Source of the DNA: Diphasiastrum complanatum
Lineage: Eukaryota > Streptophyta > Lycopodiopsida > Lycopodiales > Lycopodiaceae
Direction of reading: 5' to 3'
Assembly: GCA_029204225.1 (NCBI GenBank)
Contig: CM055107.1
Coordinates: 24,571,391 to 24,635,390, forward strand
DNA: 64,000 bases
The translations under genes were made by a program, and so were the position numbers. Shown here one piece after another: positions 50,156-61,445 of the stretch (position 1 is its first letter; every line of letters starts with the position of its first letter). The notes beneath the pieces were generated by a model. The model ran no database searches, was not told the DNA's origin, and saw only the letters and a program-made list of their open reading frames with translations.

Positions 50156-51121
50156 CTATTGTTTTTGTTGTTGGCGTTGCGCTCTAGTGAGAACTCTAAC
50201 AGGTTCGGATGATATGTGACGTGCTAGAAGGATCTTGTTAGATTGTTTAGGACAATCCTTGAAGCTGTGTTTGCGAACACAGTCTGGACATTCCGCATGG
50301 TATTGATTTTTAACTTTACAGTCAGCCATGAAGTGTCTTGTTTCGCCACAAATAAAGCAGTGGTTGCTCATTGGGCCTGTAGCAATAGCATAACCATCTT
50401 GGATGGCTAGTTGTGCTGGATTTTCTGGTGGTGTGGAATACTCATCCCGTTTGCACGAGCACAAGTTGTCTGTTTGATAATGTTGAGAACTAACAGATGG
50501 ACGTGTTGTATCTTGATGATAGGAGTGATCGTAGGAGTTTTCAACAAGATGTGTTTGTGCAGACTCTCGAGGATTTCTATGTTTTGGGGATCCTAGATCA
50601 GGTTGTCCTCTTGGAGGTGGTCCTAAGAGCGCCAGTTGTGGTTGAGATTCATGTCTAGGTTGTCTGGGCAGCTCTTGTATATGGACTTGGTTGTTTTGTG
50701 GTTGGTAGTGCGTGTGTTGGTGCTGGGAAACAAACGGTTGTGGAGGAGGTTGATAATGTCCCCCTAACTGGTTTTGAGGCTGATTCCTCGGGTTATAATA
50801 GCAATAAAGTGATGTATGCCCCATAAAGTCACAGATGTCACATTTGATCAAGGATGTATTTGGGACTGGTTGGTATGAAGGGCATTCATTGCCAATGTGT
50901 GCACCTCGACAATGGGGGCACCATGTGTTCTCTTGTCTATGGTGAATTTGGCCAGTGGGTAACTGTCCCGGCATGGAACTCTGGATAGACTTAAGAGTGT
51001 TTTGAAACTCTTTTGTGAGTTTCTCCATTTGTTGTTGGTGTTGCTGGTTAAGCAACTCCATCTGTGTTTTCCACAACTTAGGTAAATCCAGCTTTGGGGT
51101 ACATTTTAACATTATCTGCAA
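50156..51121 (-). CDS. Gag-like protein with four zinc knuckles
   Basis: An uninterrupted 321-codon frame. It begins with a glutamine-rich, probably helical segment (LLNQQHQQQMEKLTKEFQ), then four Cys/His knuckles: CPHCRGAHIGNEC (C-x2-C-x3-H-x4-C), CDICDFMGHTSLYC and CFICGETRHFMADC (both C-x2-C-x4-H-x4-C) and CPDCVRKHSFKDC (x3). A Pro/Gln/His-rich linker separates knuckles 2 and 3. This is a nucleic-acid-binding Gag or nucleocapsid. Upstream on the same strand are a tandem-repeat leader, a primer site and an LTR; downstream a DSGSG protease. Four knuckles are unusual; most plant Gags have one or two. The upstream capsid part may be missing or in other frames. Confidence 0.75.
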   Translation of the reverse strand: MQIMLKCTPKLDLPKLWKTQMELLNQQHQQQMEKLTKEFQNTLKSIQSSMPGQLPTGQIHHRQENTWCPHCRGAHIGNECPSYQPVPNTSLIKCDICDFMGHTSLYCYYNPRNQPQNQLGGHYQPPPQPFVSQHQHTHYQPQNNQVHIQELPRQPRHESQPQLALLGPPPRGQPDLGSPKHRNPRESAQTHLVENSYDHSYHQDTTRPSVSSQHYQTDNLCSCKRDEYSTPPENPAQLAIQDGYAIATGPMSNHCFICGETRHFMADCKVKNQYHAECPDCVRKHSFKDCPKQSNKILLARHISSEPVRVLTRAQRQQQKQ

Positions 51122-51393
51122 AAGCTCCGTTTAAGTGAGCTTGTGCATGTGAAGATTCGGCAGCATGAAAATGTGGTCGTTCATATGGAGCTTCATAACG
51201 CATGGGTTCCCATCTGTCGAATGGGTTGGTGGATGGCTCTTGGACTTGGGATTTCATCCTGGAATATCTATTAAATTGAGCCTGTTATGTGGATGGGGAG
51301 ACCATCTCTGGTGGATAGTCCTCTGTGGAATTCGGATCGTAAGGACGATCCATAACACTCTAGAGTACCTTAGAAATGTGGAAAATAGGACGT

Positions 51394-51520
51394 CGGTCGA
51401 GATCTAACGTAAAGGCGTCGGTCGAGATCTGACCCGAGGGCGTTGGTCGAGATCTGACGCGGGGACATCGGTCGAGATCTTACACGAGGGTGTCGGTCAA
51501 GATATGAACAGATGCTCCGG
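51394..51520. repeat. 25-bp tandem repeat in the retroelement leader
   Basis: About five units of GTCGGTCGAGATCTGACG plus a variable tail; spacing is 25 bases and divergence rises to the right. Related CGGTCGAGAG words recur at 51716-51735. It sits between the primer site (51864) and gag (51121). Confidence 0.85.
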
Positions 51521-51845
51521 GTGAGATTTCAATAGAAAGACTCGGGTGAGATATGATCGATGAGCATCAGTTGAAAATTAACTCAGAACTTTACAGGATA
51601 TTGTGAATAGGTTCTATCGAGAGTGAGTGCATAGTTTCAAGAGGTAAATGACACAAGGTTTCATCTGGTCCAGACGTGCGTCGTGGATTTCGGCTAGGAT
51701 AGGAGTGTGAAGCCTCGGTCGAGAGTGGAGCTACGCGTCGGTTGAGATGGAAGTGACGAGCTCGGTAAGGTGACGTGTGGGAGACTTCAGAGCTGTGGTT
51801 TTGCCGCACAGATCGGAATGGTATGGCTTGGTTTATGTCTGTGTA

Positions 51846-51864
51846 GTTGTGGAATGGCGCCAAA
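51846..51864 (-). other. Primer-binding site of the four-knuckle retroelement
   Basis: Minus strand TTTGGCGCCATTCC directly follows the LTR end. TGGCGCC primer sites are common in plant Ty3/gypsy elements. Confidence 0.65.
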
Positions 51865-52998
51865 TGTTCACAGATTTTCACTAAATCTGTGAACACGGTT
51901 TCACTTCTTCTTTACCGTTCTTTCTTCTGTTAGTTACGGTTCTTAAGGTTTGATCTTCTTATTAGAACAGTTTCCAACAGAAGCGTTTCCTCAGTATACA
52001 ATGGGTATTTCCCAGTCTGTCAGTGGGAAGAAATGGATTCGTTACTCAGCTACATGCATAAACAAGCCATGCAACCAGTCCTATCTCAAATAGATCAACG
52101 TTCTGAATCAGGGAGCAATTCTACAATCTAACTTACTAAGATCGGGAAAAAAATAATGACAGATTAAACTACTCAGCAAGAAACAAGAAACCAAAAACAA
52201 GAAACTAGAAACTAGATTCCTAACAGCACACTAGCAGCCCGAGAATCAAGAAACGCCCATTTCTTGATGCTTAGAATGCCGAAGAACAATCAAGAACTGG
52301 ATTGCAAGAGAATATGCAAGATCTACACCACAAATCCAGCCTATGTAGTTTACTTTAATGCTGATTCCTACTTTATTTCACAAACAAGAAATGAAATCTA
52401 ATCCACAACTAAAAAGAAAAAGAGTAAGCAAGAAACTAATTAATCCACAACACAAAAGAAATCAAAGCATGCTTATAGAAACTTCACTCAAGAACATTGC
52501 CATAAACAAGGAGCTTAGCAATTATCAAGAACTCGTGGAAGATCTTCTTTATTTACTCAAGAGAACTTGACAATACATTCAAAAGCTCCCTCACAAGAGA
52601 GGGGGGCCCTTAAATAAGCAAGAGGGCTGCCCATGTGGAGCCCAAGTGGCAATTCCACCAAATTAGAAATTACATATGGATTTTGCCCTTCCACTAAAGG
52701 TCACCATCAAAAGGTGGCTCACTCTAAATTATTTAAGGGGGGTCTACATTTATTTACAAAGCCTAGGAAATATGACTAGCTCCTACATGGTCGTTCCTTC
52801 TCTGGGATACACCATGTAGGCTCACATAGATAATTCACTATCATCCTAGCTAGTAATTTCTCGGCTCTCATGCTCGGCTCTCAACTTCTTCTGCTCTCCT
52901 CCTTCTTAGACCTCCTTGGTCATGGGTGAGAGATATTCAGTGTCTTCAGCTTGGCTTGGCATCTGGGGATTCTCTCGAATCCGCTAACACTTGACAGG
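51865..52998 (-). repeat. LTR of the four-knuckle retroelement (outer edge uncertain)
   Basis: The inner edge is clear: on the minus strand the LTR ends GTGAACA just before the TGGCGCC primer site. Within 51865-51895 a 13 bp perfect inverted repeat (TGTTCACAGATTT and its complement, loop TCACT) forms a hairpin at this edge. Minus-strand CTTATTTAAGG (about 52609-52619) can be the TATA box and AATAAA (52548-52553) the poly(A) signal, about 60 bases apart. The outer edge near 52998 (TGTCAAGTG) is a guess. No partner LTR was found. Confidence 0.5.
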
Positions 52999-53094
52999 AA
53001 GCTCCCTAAGTGGTTTGAGAGATTGTTGGAGAGCCATGACATGGATGACTTTCTAGGATCATCTAGATAGGGAGAGCTACAAAGATCAACAAGA

Positions 53095-54690
53095 GAGAAG
53101 ACACAACCTGAAAGGTATGAAGCAAATTATGCTCTCTTATCTAGTATTATTCAAGCAAAGAACCTTCGACTTATGGTGAAGCGAAGGATGATGACATTTG
53201 GGTCAAGGCCATGGGAGAGGAGATGGAGTCAATTGCTAAGCATAGCAGATGGGACTTAGTAGAACCACCTTGTTAGAAACCCATTGGTTGCAAATGGGTA
53301 TACAGGACTAAGTACCATGCAGATGGTAGTATAGCAAAGCACAAGGCAAGATTGGTGATCAACGGGTATGCACAAAGTAAAGGCATCGACTATGAGGAGA
53401 CCTTTCCGCCGGTATGTAAGTGGAATACTCTACGTCTACTTGTTGCTTTAGCTTCACCTTTTGGTTGGCCTTTGCATCAGATGGATGTGAAATCTGCTTT
53501 TCTAAATGCTGAGTTAGAAGAAGAGGTGTTCATGGATCAACTTGAAGGCTTTGTAGCGAAAGGACAGGAAAATAAAGTATGTCACTTGAAGAAAGTGCTT
53601 TATGGTCTTAAACAGGCACCATGTGCACGTGGTATAGCAGGATTGATGCCTACTTTCGTTCAAAGGGGATGGTGAGAACACATTCTGATCCAAATCTGTA
53701 TGGCTTATGCTTTGATGGTATGGTTTCTTTGATTGCTATTTATGTTGATGACTTGATTATTACGGGAAATAATCAAGAGATGATAGACATGATCAAGAAA
53801 GACCTCATGGAACAATTCGAGATGATAGATCTTAGCCTGATGCATTATTGTCTTGAAAAAGAGGTGTGGCAAAAAGGACACAAAATGGGTTTAACACAGG
53901 TGAAGTATGTCAAAGACTTGTTGTACAGGTTTAGGTTGCAGGATTGCAAACCAATGAATACTCCTATTGAACTAGGTAAAAAGTTTTCTAAGCTTGATGA
54001 GTCACAATCATTCGATGCTATGCTGTATAGGCAGTTAGTAGGGAGCTTGATTTACCTTACCACGACTAGACCAGATATATGCTATGCGTTGGCATTGTAA
54101 GTCAGTTTATGGCAGCACCTACGGAAACACATTGGAAGGCAGCTAAGCGCATTCTGCGTTATGTAAAAAGCACTTCAGATTATGGCTTGATTTATAAGAA
54201 GCATGACAGTTTACCTGAGTTGTGTGGCTATGTGGATGTGGATTGGGGAGGTGACTATGATGATCATAGATCCACCATAGGGTATGTATTCCAGCTTTGT
54301 GGCAGTTGCTTTTCCTAGTCTAGTTAGAAGCAAAGTACAATTGCTCTATCCACCACGTAAGCAGAGTATAAGGCAATGTGTAGTGCAGCACAAGAAGCTA
54401 TATGGTTGAGACAAATCTTGGAAGAAGTTTGCATGAAGTAGAAAAATCCCACGACGTTACATAGCGACAGTTAGAGTGGCATTTAGCTAGCAAAGAGTCC
54501 AGTGTTCCATGCGAGAACCAAACACATTGAGATTTTGTATCACTTTATACGTGAGAGGCTGCTGAGTCGTGAAATTCACGTTGTTCATTGTAGTACAAAA
54601 GAACAACTAGCTGATATTTTCACTAAGCCACTTGTTGGAGAAAAGTTTGATAAGTTTAGATCAAAGCTTTCTGTACTTAAAGTTTGTTGA
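53095..54690 (+). pseudogene. Ty1/copia RT-RNase H pseudogene
   Basis: RT: INGYAQSKGIDYEETFPPV, MDVKSAFLNAELEEEVFM, VLYGLKQAP, a frameshift near 53630, then LIAIYVDDLIITGNNQEMI (YVDD intact), FEMIDLSLMHYCL and YLTTTRPDICYAL. RNase H follows with VDVDWGGDYDDHRSTIGYVF, stop codons, ALSTT-AEY, then SPVFHARTKHIEI and LADIFTKPLVGEKF. Several stops and one or two shifts make it inactive. Gag, protease and integrase are absent; it starts at about 53095 next to the LTR-like segment. Confidence 0.88.
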
Positions 54691-54734
54691 CTTTAAATTT
54701 AATGATATGATTTTTCTTCACACCAAATACTCAT

Positions 54735-55051
54735 AGGTTCTTCAATGAAGGTTTAGATCCTGTCCAAACCTCATGAGGTGCTTTGCATGAGAGGGCCTTA
54801 GTCGAACATCTATTCTGGGTGCAAGTTGCAGTGGAAACAACTTCAGCCCCGAAGCTCTTTGGCAATTATGTGTGTGCCAGCATGCATTTAGCTGACTCGA
54901 CCAGGGTACGATTCTTCATCTCGACTAAGCTATTTGACAGAGGTGAATAGGGAGTGATAAACTACTGTTCAATGCCTTGGTTCTAGCAATAATCTTTGAA
55001 GTCAATAGAGATGTACTCTCCACCATTGCTGGACCTCAAGGCTTTGATCTT
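54735..55051 (-). pseudogene. Ty1/copia integrase fragment, inverted
   Basis: Minus-strand frames read KALRSSNGGEYIS, KNRTLVESAKCM-like sequence, FGAEVVSTATCTQNR and PHEVWTGSKPSLKN, the C-terminal half of a copia integrase, with stops. It meets a plus-strand integrase head to head at about 55055, both starting at the same codons. Confidence 0.7.
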
Positions 55052-55054
55052 CTT

Positions 55055-56930
55055 ACCTTGAAGATCAAAGCTTTGAGGAGTGATGGAGGTGGAGAGTACA
55101 TCTCCAACAAATTCCATGACTATTGTGAGCAAGGAGGCATCAAAAGGGAATTCTCTTGTGCCTATTCCCCTTCTCAATATGGGATTTCCGAGAGAAAGAA
55201 TAGACCCTTGTGTGAGAGTGTCAAAGCCTTGAGTATTGAAGCATCCTTGCCAAAGGTTTTTTGGGGAGAGGCCATAAACTGTGCCAATTATCTTTGCAAT
55301 AGACTCCCACATCTTGCTCTTGGAGGAAAGTCACCATATGAAGTCTTATTTAAAAAGAAGCCTAAGGTTGATCAACTTAGAATCTTTGGAAGTATTTTCT
55401 TTGCACATATTCCCTTGGAAACAAGGAAGAAGGATGATCTAAGCTCAAGCAAAGGGATCATGATTGGATACTCATCCACCAAGAAGGCCTATAGAGTGTT
55501 TATACTCTCTACTTCAAAGGTTATTGATGTTATTTTCATGAAGATCAACATTCAACCTTGGAAGGGGCCGAGATCAAGGCATCTCAAGATGCATCACCTA
55601 CTATCTCTATTGAAGACAATCACGATGTGATGGGGTCAAGGTTTGAGGAGGAGACTCCTCATGTATTCTCACCTAGAAGATCTTTGAGAGAGATATCCGA
55701 GCGTAAGAGGCTCTCACTACATTGACAAAGGCAAGAAAATGGACCTTGATTCCACCAATCATGCTTTTTTTTGTATCACACGAAGAGCCAAGGTGTGTTG
55801 AAGATGCACTCCATTCACAGGAGTGGTACAAAGCTATCGAGCAAGAGTATGATGTATCGATTACCAACAACACCTGGGAGCTTGTGGATCCTCCATCCAA
55901 CAAGCATATTATTGGTTGCAAGTGGGTGTTCTGAATCAAGTACAATCATGATGGCACCATCAACAAGTATAAAGCAAAGCTATGTGCAAAAATTTTGCTC
56001 AAATCCAAGGCCTTGATTATGAAGAGACCTTTGCACCCGTTGCAAAGATGGTGACAGTAAGGATCATCATTTCTATTGCTTGCTATTTCAAATGGAAGGT
56101 ATTCCGTTTAGATGTTTCCAATGCATTTCTCAATGGATATTTTGAAGAGGAAATCTATATGGAGCAACCTCAAGGATTCATCAAGGATGAATCAAAAGTT
56201 TGCTTGCTATTCAAAAGTCTTTATGAACTCAAGCAAGCACCGAGATCATGGTATGCTAGACTCAACTCCTTTCTTGTCTCAGTAGGATTTATCCCAAGTG
56301 ACTATGATCCTTCCATGTATTTAAAGTTTGTTGCTAGTGATCTTTTCATTCTTCTCATTTATGTAAATGACATCATCCTTTGTGGAAGTTGCATCAAATT
56401 AGTAGAAGAGACAAAAAGTGCACTTGGAGGTGAGTTTAAAATGCAAGATCTAGGAGAGCTCCATTATATTTTAGGCCTAGAGATTGACTTTCATCATGAT
56501 TATATTTATATATGTCAATCTAGATATGCTCTATCAATGTTGAAAAAGTTTCACATGGAGAATTGTAGAGCATAGATACATTCATGGAGCATGTTGTGAA
56601 AGATCCTAATAAGGGAGATTAAAGGTCCTTAGAGGACATCACCCTTTTTAGGAGTCTTATTGGCTATTAATTTGGTTAACCATCACTATCCCCGACTTGA
56701 GCTATTGTATGCACAAGCTTAGCCAATTTATGCAAGATCCCAAGATCTACCATTGGAAATCAGCCAAGAGGTTCCTAAGGTATATATCTTGAACTCATGA
56801 TTGTGGTTTGCTTTACAAAAGTGAAGATCTATCTATTCTTGGCTACTCGGACTCGGATTTTGCTAGTGACAAGGTGGATCGAAAATCCACAAGTGCATAT
56901 ACTATATTTTTTGGTGCATTAGAGAAACTT
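55055..56930 (+). pseudogene. Ty1/copia integrase end, RT and RNase H start
   Basis: Plus strand: KIKALRSDGGGEYISNKF, YSPSQYGISERKNRPLCE, CNRLPHLALGGKSPYEVLF (integrase), then WYKAIEQEYDVSITNNTWEL, IIGCKWVF, a stop, DYEETFAPVAKMVTVRI, FRLDVSNAFLNGYFEEEIYM, SLYELKQAPRSWYARLNSFL, and FILLIYVNDIILCG. The catalytic YVDD reads YVND (Asn at 56366-56368). After 56575 the RNase H part is full of stops. A pseudogene with a mutated active site. Confidence 0.88.
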
Positions 56931-57139
56931 AGAGCCTGACGGGGGCCTTTGAAGAAGATGCTTTTTTTTTTTTTCTTATTTTTGTTGCCATGTGGACCAA
57001 TTGAAACCTTGAAATTGGCGTTCTACATAATGTAGAATTTCCCAAATATAAATAAAATAAAGACTTTCTAAATATATTACTGTTTCATCGGGCATCATGT
57101 GGAAATGCTATTGGTTGTTGAGGCCTGCCCTTCTAGCTC

Positions 57140-57217
57140 CTTCATCTTGAACTTCCAGAGATGGTAGTTCTCTCCGTCAAGTTTGTCAATCAGAGATGAA
57201 CTAGAAGACGGATCCAT
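57140..57217 (-). pseudogene. Start of a copia gag, truncated
   Basis: ATG at 57217; MDPSSSSSLIDKLDGENYH then LWKFKMK, closely like the gag start of the 24-29 kb element. It breaks after about 26 codons. Confidence 0.75.
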
Positions 57218-57351
57218 TCTGGCGTAGAGAGTGAGATTGTTAGTAGAAGCAATGATATCGAAATATTGTTGGTTGTGCACTTGCTGAAACGATGTCTTGG
57301 TAGAAACAAGACTGATAACCTGCAATAGAAATGCAGATTACTGAACCACCC

Positions 57352-57447
57352 GCTCTGACACCATGTCAAAAAATGGTTGGTTATTAGAAAGGAGCTTCGA
57401 TACCATGTCAAAAAATGGTTAGTTATCAGAAATGAGTTCTGATACCA
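57352..57447 (-). repeat. Triplicated primer-binding site, 42-bp period
   Basis: On the minus strand three tRNA-Met-type sites follow one another: TGGTATCAGAAC (57447-57436), TGGTATCGAAGC (57405-57394) and TGGTGTCAGAGC (57363-57352), exactly 42 bases apart, each preceded by a GACA like that of the LTR end. They lie between the LTR and gag. Confidence 0.8.
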
Positions 57448-58001
57448 TGTCGTAAAAATGATGAGAATGTGGAAGGAACAGCTAATATCGGATTAGTAGA
57501 AATCTGATAGAAACTCCTCTAATATCAAATCGAAAATGAGTAATAGCAACAAAAGTTTTAGCAATGGATGGTTGCGGATCGAAAATGCATCAATTACCAG
57601 CAAAATAATCAAGATGAATGAATAGTAGCAATGCGCAATAGAACAAAGCAGTAGTGTAGACAAAAACTTGCACTTTGATTGATTGAAAGATGAGTACAGT
57701 AGCTTGAAGCAACATCGCGAGGATGCGTATCGAAGAATAAGCTTCAGCTGAATGTCATTGAGCAGAAACTAGTTGGCTACAGAGTGATGCCTACTGAAAA
57801 TAGATCTGATCAGGGCGTTGATTCCATTGTAGATTCACATTGATTATTGGATGTTAGTGATCAATACATTGAAAGCATGACATTAATCTACTTAATTTAC
57901 TACATTCGTCTACAACAGATAGCTGCCATTCTAACTGTAAATGTATGTATAGAGTAGGTGGACTGTCAACGTTGCGACGTGGGTCGAATTTCTAGCTGAC
58001 A
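57448..58001 (-). repeat. Putative copia LTR
   Basis: Minus strand TGTCAGCTAG to TTTTTACGACA, about 554 bp, directly upstream of the primer sites. The TG...CA ends fit an LTR, but the outer end is inferred only from the TGTC/GACA symmetry, and no second LTR is present. Confidence 0.5.
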
Positions 58002-58032
58002 ATATCAAAAAATACCATGTATAAAAAATATA

Positions 58033-58190
58033 CAATGACTCGAGAAATTACAGGACTGACTTAGAAAATAGGAGTCGAGTCGATCCGGTATCGAGAAATT
58101 TTAAAACATACAAGTTGAGTCGAGTCGATCCGATATTGAGAAATTCTAAAACATACGAGTCGAGTTGATCCGGTATCGAGAAATTTTTTG
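58033..58190. repeat. Tandem repeat, 40-45 bp
   Basis: Three or so units of GAGTCGAGTCGATCCGGTAT followed by CGAGAAATTTTAAAACATAC. Diverged copies, no coding. Confidence 0.75.
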
Positions 58191-58777
58191 AATTTCGATC
58201 TTCTGCTTAAAAATTCGAGTCACCAGCTTTCAGGATGCTCATTATCGAATGGATTTGGGCCTGAGCATTGAAATTCAACAAAGGCAAGGTCGAATGTCTT
58301 GATAGCTACGTGTGCTAGAGAAGACTTTGATACTTAAGTGTGTTGACGTAGATGCATCACCTGTCACATGGGAACCTACACTAGATTGATTTGAAAAGTG
58401 TATCTCAATGAACCTTCCTGAAATCATAACTATAATGCAGGTCTAGAGATGACCACATTCTCAAGCTCAAATTCATTCTTCATGATGTTATGTATCTTCG
58501 CCATTCAGTTGATTAAGCTAAAATTTTAACCAATCCAAGATGCATGCTATTAGGTCTCCCATCCAAGAGTTTTGGATAGTAGATACGATTTAGGCATAGT
58601 ATTCTTCTTTTGAATTTTTAGTTTAGGAATTACATGTAGTTTATATGGGGTTTGCTCTTATTTACATAACTAAGAGATTGGCTCAACTTATTAGGAAAAA
58701 AATATATTTATGACCAGGATAGATGTACTTGTGCTAAAGAATTTACATTCCATATTAGACATTATTTTAGACTAACT

Positions 58778-59097
58778 TGGTGTTATCAACCTGTGGGATC
58801 ACAAAGAATCAAACCTAGGTGGATGAGCCAAAAACTCAAGCACGATATGCCAACTCACCACGTGTGGGAAGATAAAGTATGATAATGCTTCTTGGTATTA
58901 TCAACTTGTAGGATCACAAAGAGTCGGGACCTTGGTGGGCAAGCCAAAACTCAAGCATGATACATTCACTCACCACATGTGGGAAGATAAGTACGAGTAA
59001 TGCTTTTTGTTATCATCAACCCATGTGATTATAAATAATTTAACCCAAGTGAGAGAGATACACCAACTCACCATGTGTGGAAGATAAGTATGGGAAA
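58778..59097. repeat. Tandem repeat, about 115 bp, three units
   Basis: Units begin near 58778, 58892 and 59007; each has a GTTATCAACC-type start, GGATCACAAAGA, CCAACTCACCA and TGTGGGAAGATAAGTA. The third is the most diverged. Confidence 0.85.
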
Positions 59098-59698
59098 TGA
59101 AAGAGGGTCATACTAAATAAATACATCAAAGCTTAATAAAATCTTCAAACTTTGAGGCCCAAGGCAGCTAGGGAAGATGGCACAGCATTTTAATTTCCAA
59201 GCTCAAAAAAATTTCAAAATTTGGATTCGGTGGTTTCTAAAAATGTTAAGAACCATCCACTTGTTCACACCAACCCATAATCGCTCACAACATATTCTTT
59301 AGATTGGAATGTTCTATATGTACTCCACATCCACATACTAGGCCTTGCCAAAATTGGAGAACAAGAATCAAAAGTATCCCCATTACACAATTGTCGTTAC
59401 TCAAGCTTGCACCTTTGTGGATGCACATTGCACCAACCACCCTTATCCAACTTGGCTATTGTGAGAGATATTCTTCACAATACTCACTTTTCTTGCCGCA
59501 TGCTTACATCACCCATTCAACCATGTATATGTCATTTATGAAACATTATTTAGCTAGAAAGAACAAAGTATAAAGAACTATGAATATTAGGAGTAGAGTC
59601 AACTATGGATGGACCTAATCTTGTCAATTGCATTCATACATGAAAAAAACTGTGCAGTTGCAGCCTCTTATAACTATGAACAACCCTTCTGCCAAATT
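59098..59698. other. Intergenic DNA: no gene supported
   Basis: An 89-codon plus-strand frame at 59304-59573 has no recognisable domain. Confidence 0.3.

Positions 59699-59783
<85 letters not shown>
59699..59783. repeat. (CT)n microsatellite
   Basis: About 84 bases of pure CT, without the LINE 3'-end signature upstream. Confidence 0.95.
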
Positions 59784-59787
<4 letters not shown>

Positions 59788-59898
59788 ATATTGCTGCAAG
59801 CTTGGACTTGCAAGTTGCAAGACCTATATGCGAATTTCTCTCTTGTATTTTTTTTTCAATTTTAATGAAAATCCATTATTTGAAGTCAAAGTATTTTA

Positions 59899-59987
59899 TA
59901 CCAAAATACACCTACTCGATAAATCATAAAAAGTCTTGAGGTGTTTTCTACCAAAATACACCTACTCGATGAATCATAAAAAGTCCA
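59899..59987. repeat. Short tandem duplication
   Basis: TACCAAAATACACCTACTCG plus the following ATAAATCATAAAAAGTC occurs twice, about 52 bases apart. Confidence 0.85.
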
Positions 59988-59999
59988 TGATTAAGAATC

Positions 60000-61406
60000 A
60001 ACATGCCCATTAAACTTTTTGATATTGTAGTGTATGTTGAAATGATTTATTGGGTAGGATAATGCTTGGATTTTTTTTAAGTTTATTTTGTTCGGTAAAA
60101 TCATACAAAATCTTTGTTAAACTTACACACAAAGAAATGGAATCTAATTTAGTATCTCTTTATGGGTGGTTAAGATTATTTTTTAGGTTACTTTACCCTT
60201 ACGAACTTGCCATAACTTCTCAAACGACCCTTATCACCGCCACCCATAGGTCACTAGAAAAATTGTTACTCTACATATAAGAGGCTATAAAGAAAAGGGG
60301 ATAGACAAATAATAATTCCAATTTAAGATTTACCTTTTCTTTAAAAGATACATTTTGCTCATGTTGTCAAAAAGTACTTGAAAGTTGATATTATCATTGG
60401 TCTTGTACCTTATACATTTCATATCAAGTAATAGGCCAAGCATAAACAAGGAGCACATAGCTTCTACATGTCAATGATGCATCGATAGGGATTTGAGCCT
60501 ACAATGGTCCGGTTCTAGTGAAGAACTCTAACTAACTCGTCGGATGTGAAGGACTAAGCAGTACATTTGAAAAGCCATATTTCATTTGAAGGTTGGATAT
60601 TTAAATTTTTCCTTCTAAAATACAACAACTAGTAACTATCACTAGTGAGCATTGACATTTATTGGGGAAGCTTGTAGAGCTATTGAGCTTTATGCTTAGG
60701 TTGCTTTTAAGAGCATGATGTAGGCCTCAAAACTCAGGAATAAGTCAAGGAATATAGAGTTGAAGGGTTGGGAGATGAGGTCTACAAGCCTCTCTAAGTA
60801 GCAGTGACATTTAGTGCCACCCCTTGTTTTGGAGCTTGTGGCCTGTGGGTGTCCAAATGTTCCTACTCTTAGCACAAATCTAGACTGGAGTGTGGGACTT
60901 GGGTCTCTTTTGCACAACTAACACTATTTTCAAATTGGATTTGAGGCATACCATGGTTCCATCAGGGCTGTGTTTTGAAGGGCAGGTACATACTTTCATG
61001 GTGAAAGGTGATAAACAATAGTGACTTTCATTTCACTAAAATTAAAGGGTGCTCTAAGGATTTTAAATTATCATACTTTCCACTGGAAAGGCTAAAATAA
61101 AAATGAATATATATGAAGGAAAAATTGGATGTGAAGGGTTTGGGAAGGCTTTATAATGCAGGCCTGGTCCCCATTCCACACAAAAACTAAAACTTGAGTG
61201 AAGGTAGGTCTCTATCACCACAGGTAACACTCTTACCAACTTGGTATGATGTGGGCTAGAAGTTATTATGAAAATTATAGGAGAGTCCCCATTTTGAATT
61301 GAGATAATGTAAGTGAACAAAAGGACAAGCAACAATTGGCATAATATGCACATGAACATTATTAAGCTTAATCCACCAGCGTAGCGAGAATCTTTTTTAA
61401 AATGGC

Positions 61407-61445
<39 letters not shown>

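Noticed and set aside
49933-50187. 84-codon hydrophobic plus-strand frame
   Set aside because: It overlaps the end of the Gag-like frame on the other strand and looks like a low-complexity shadow without a recognisable domain.
51394-51520. CRISPR-like spaced repeats
   Set aside because: Units are contiguous with no unique spacers and the DNA is plant nuclear; it is a retroelement leader minisatellite.
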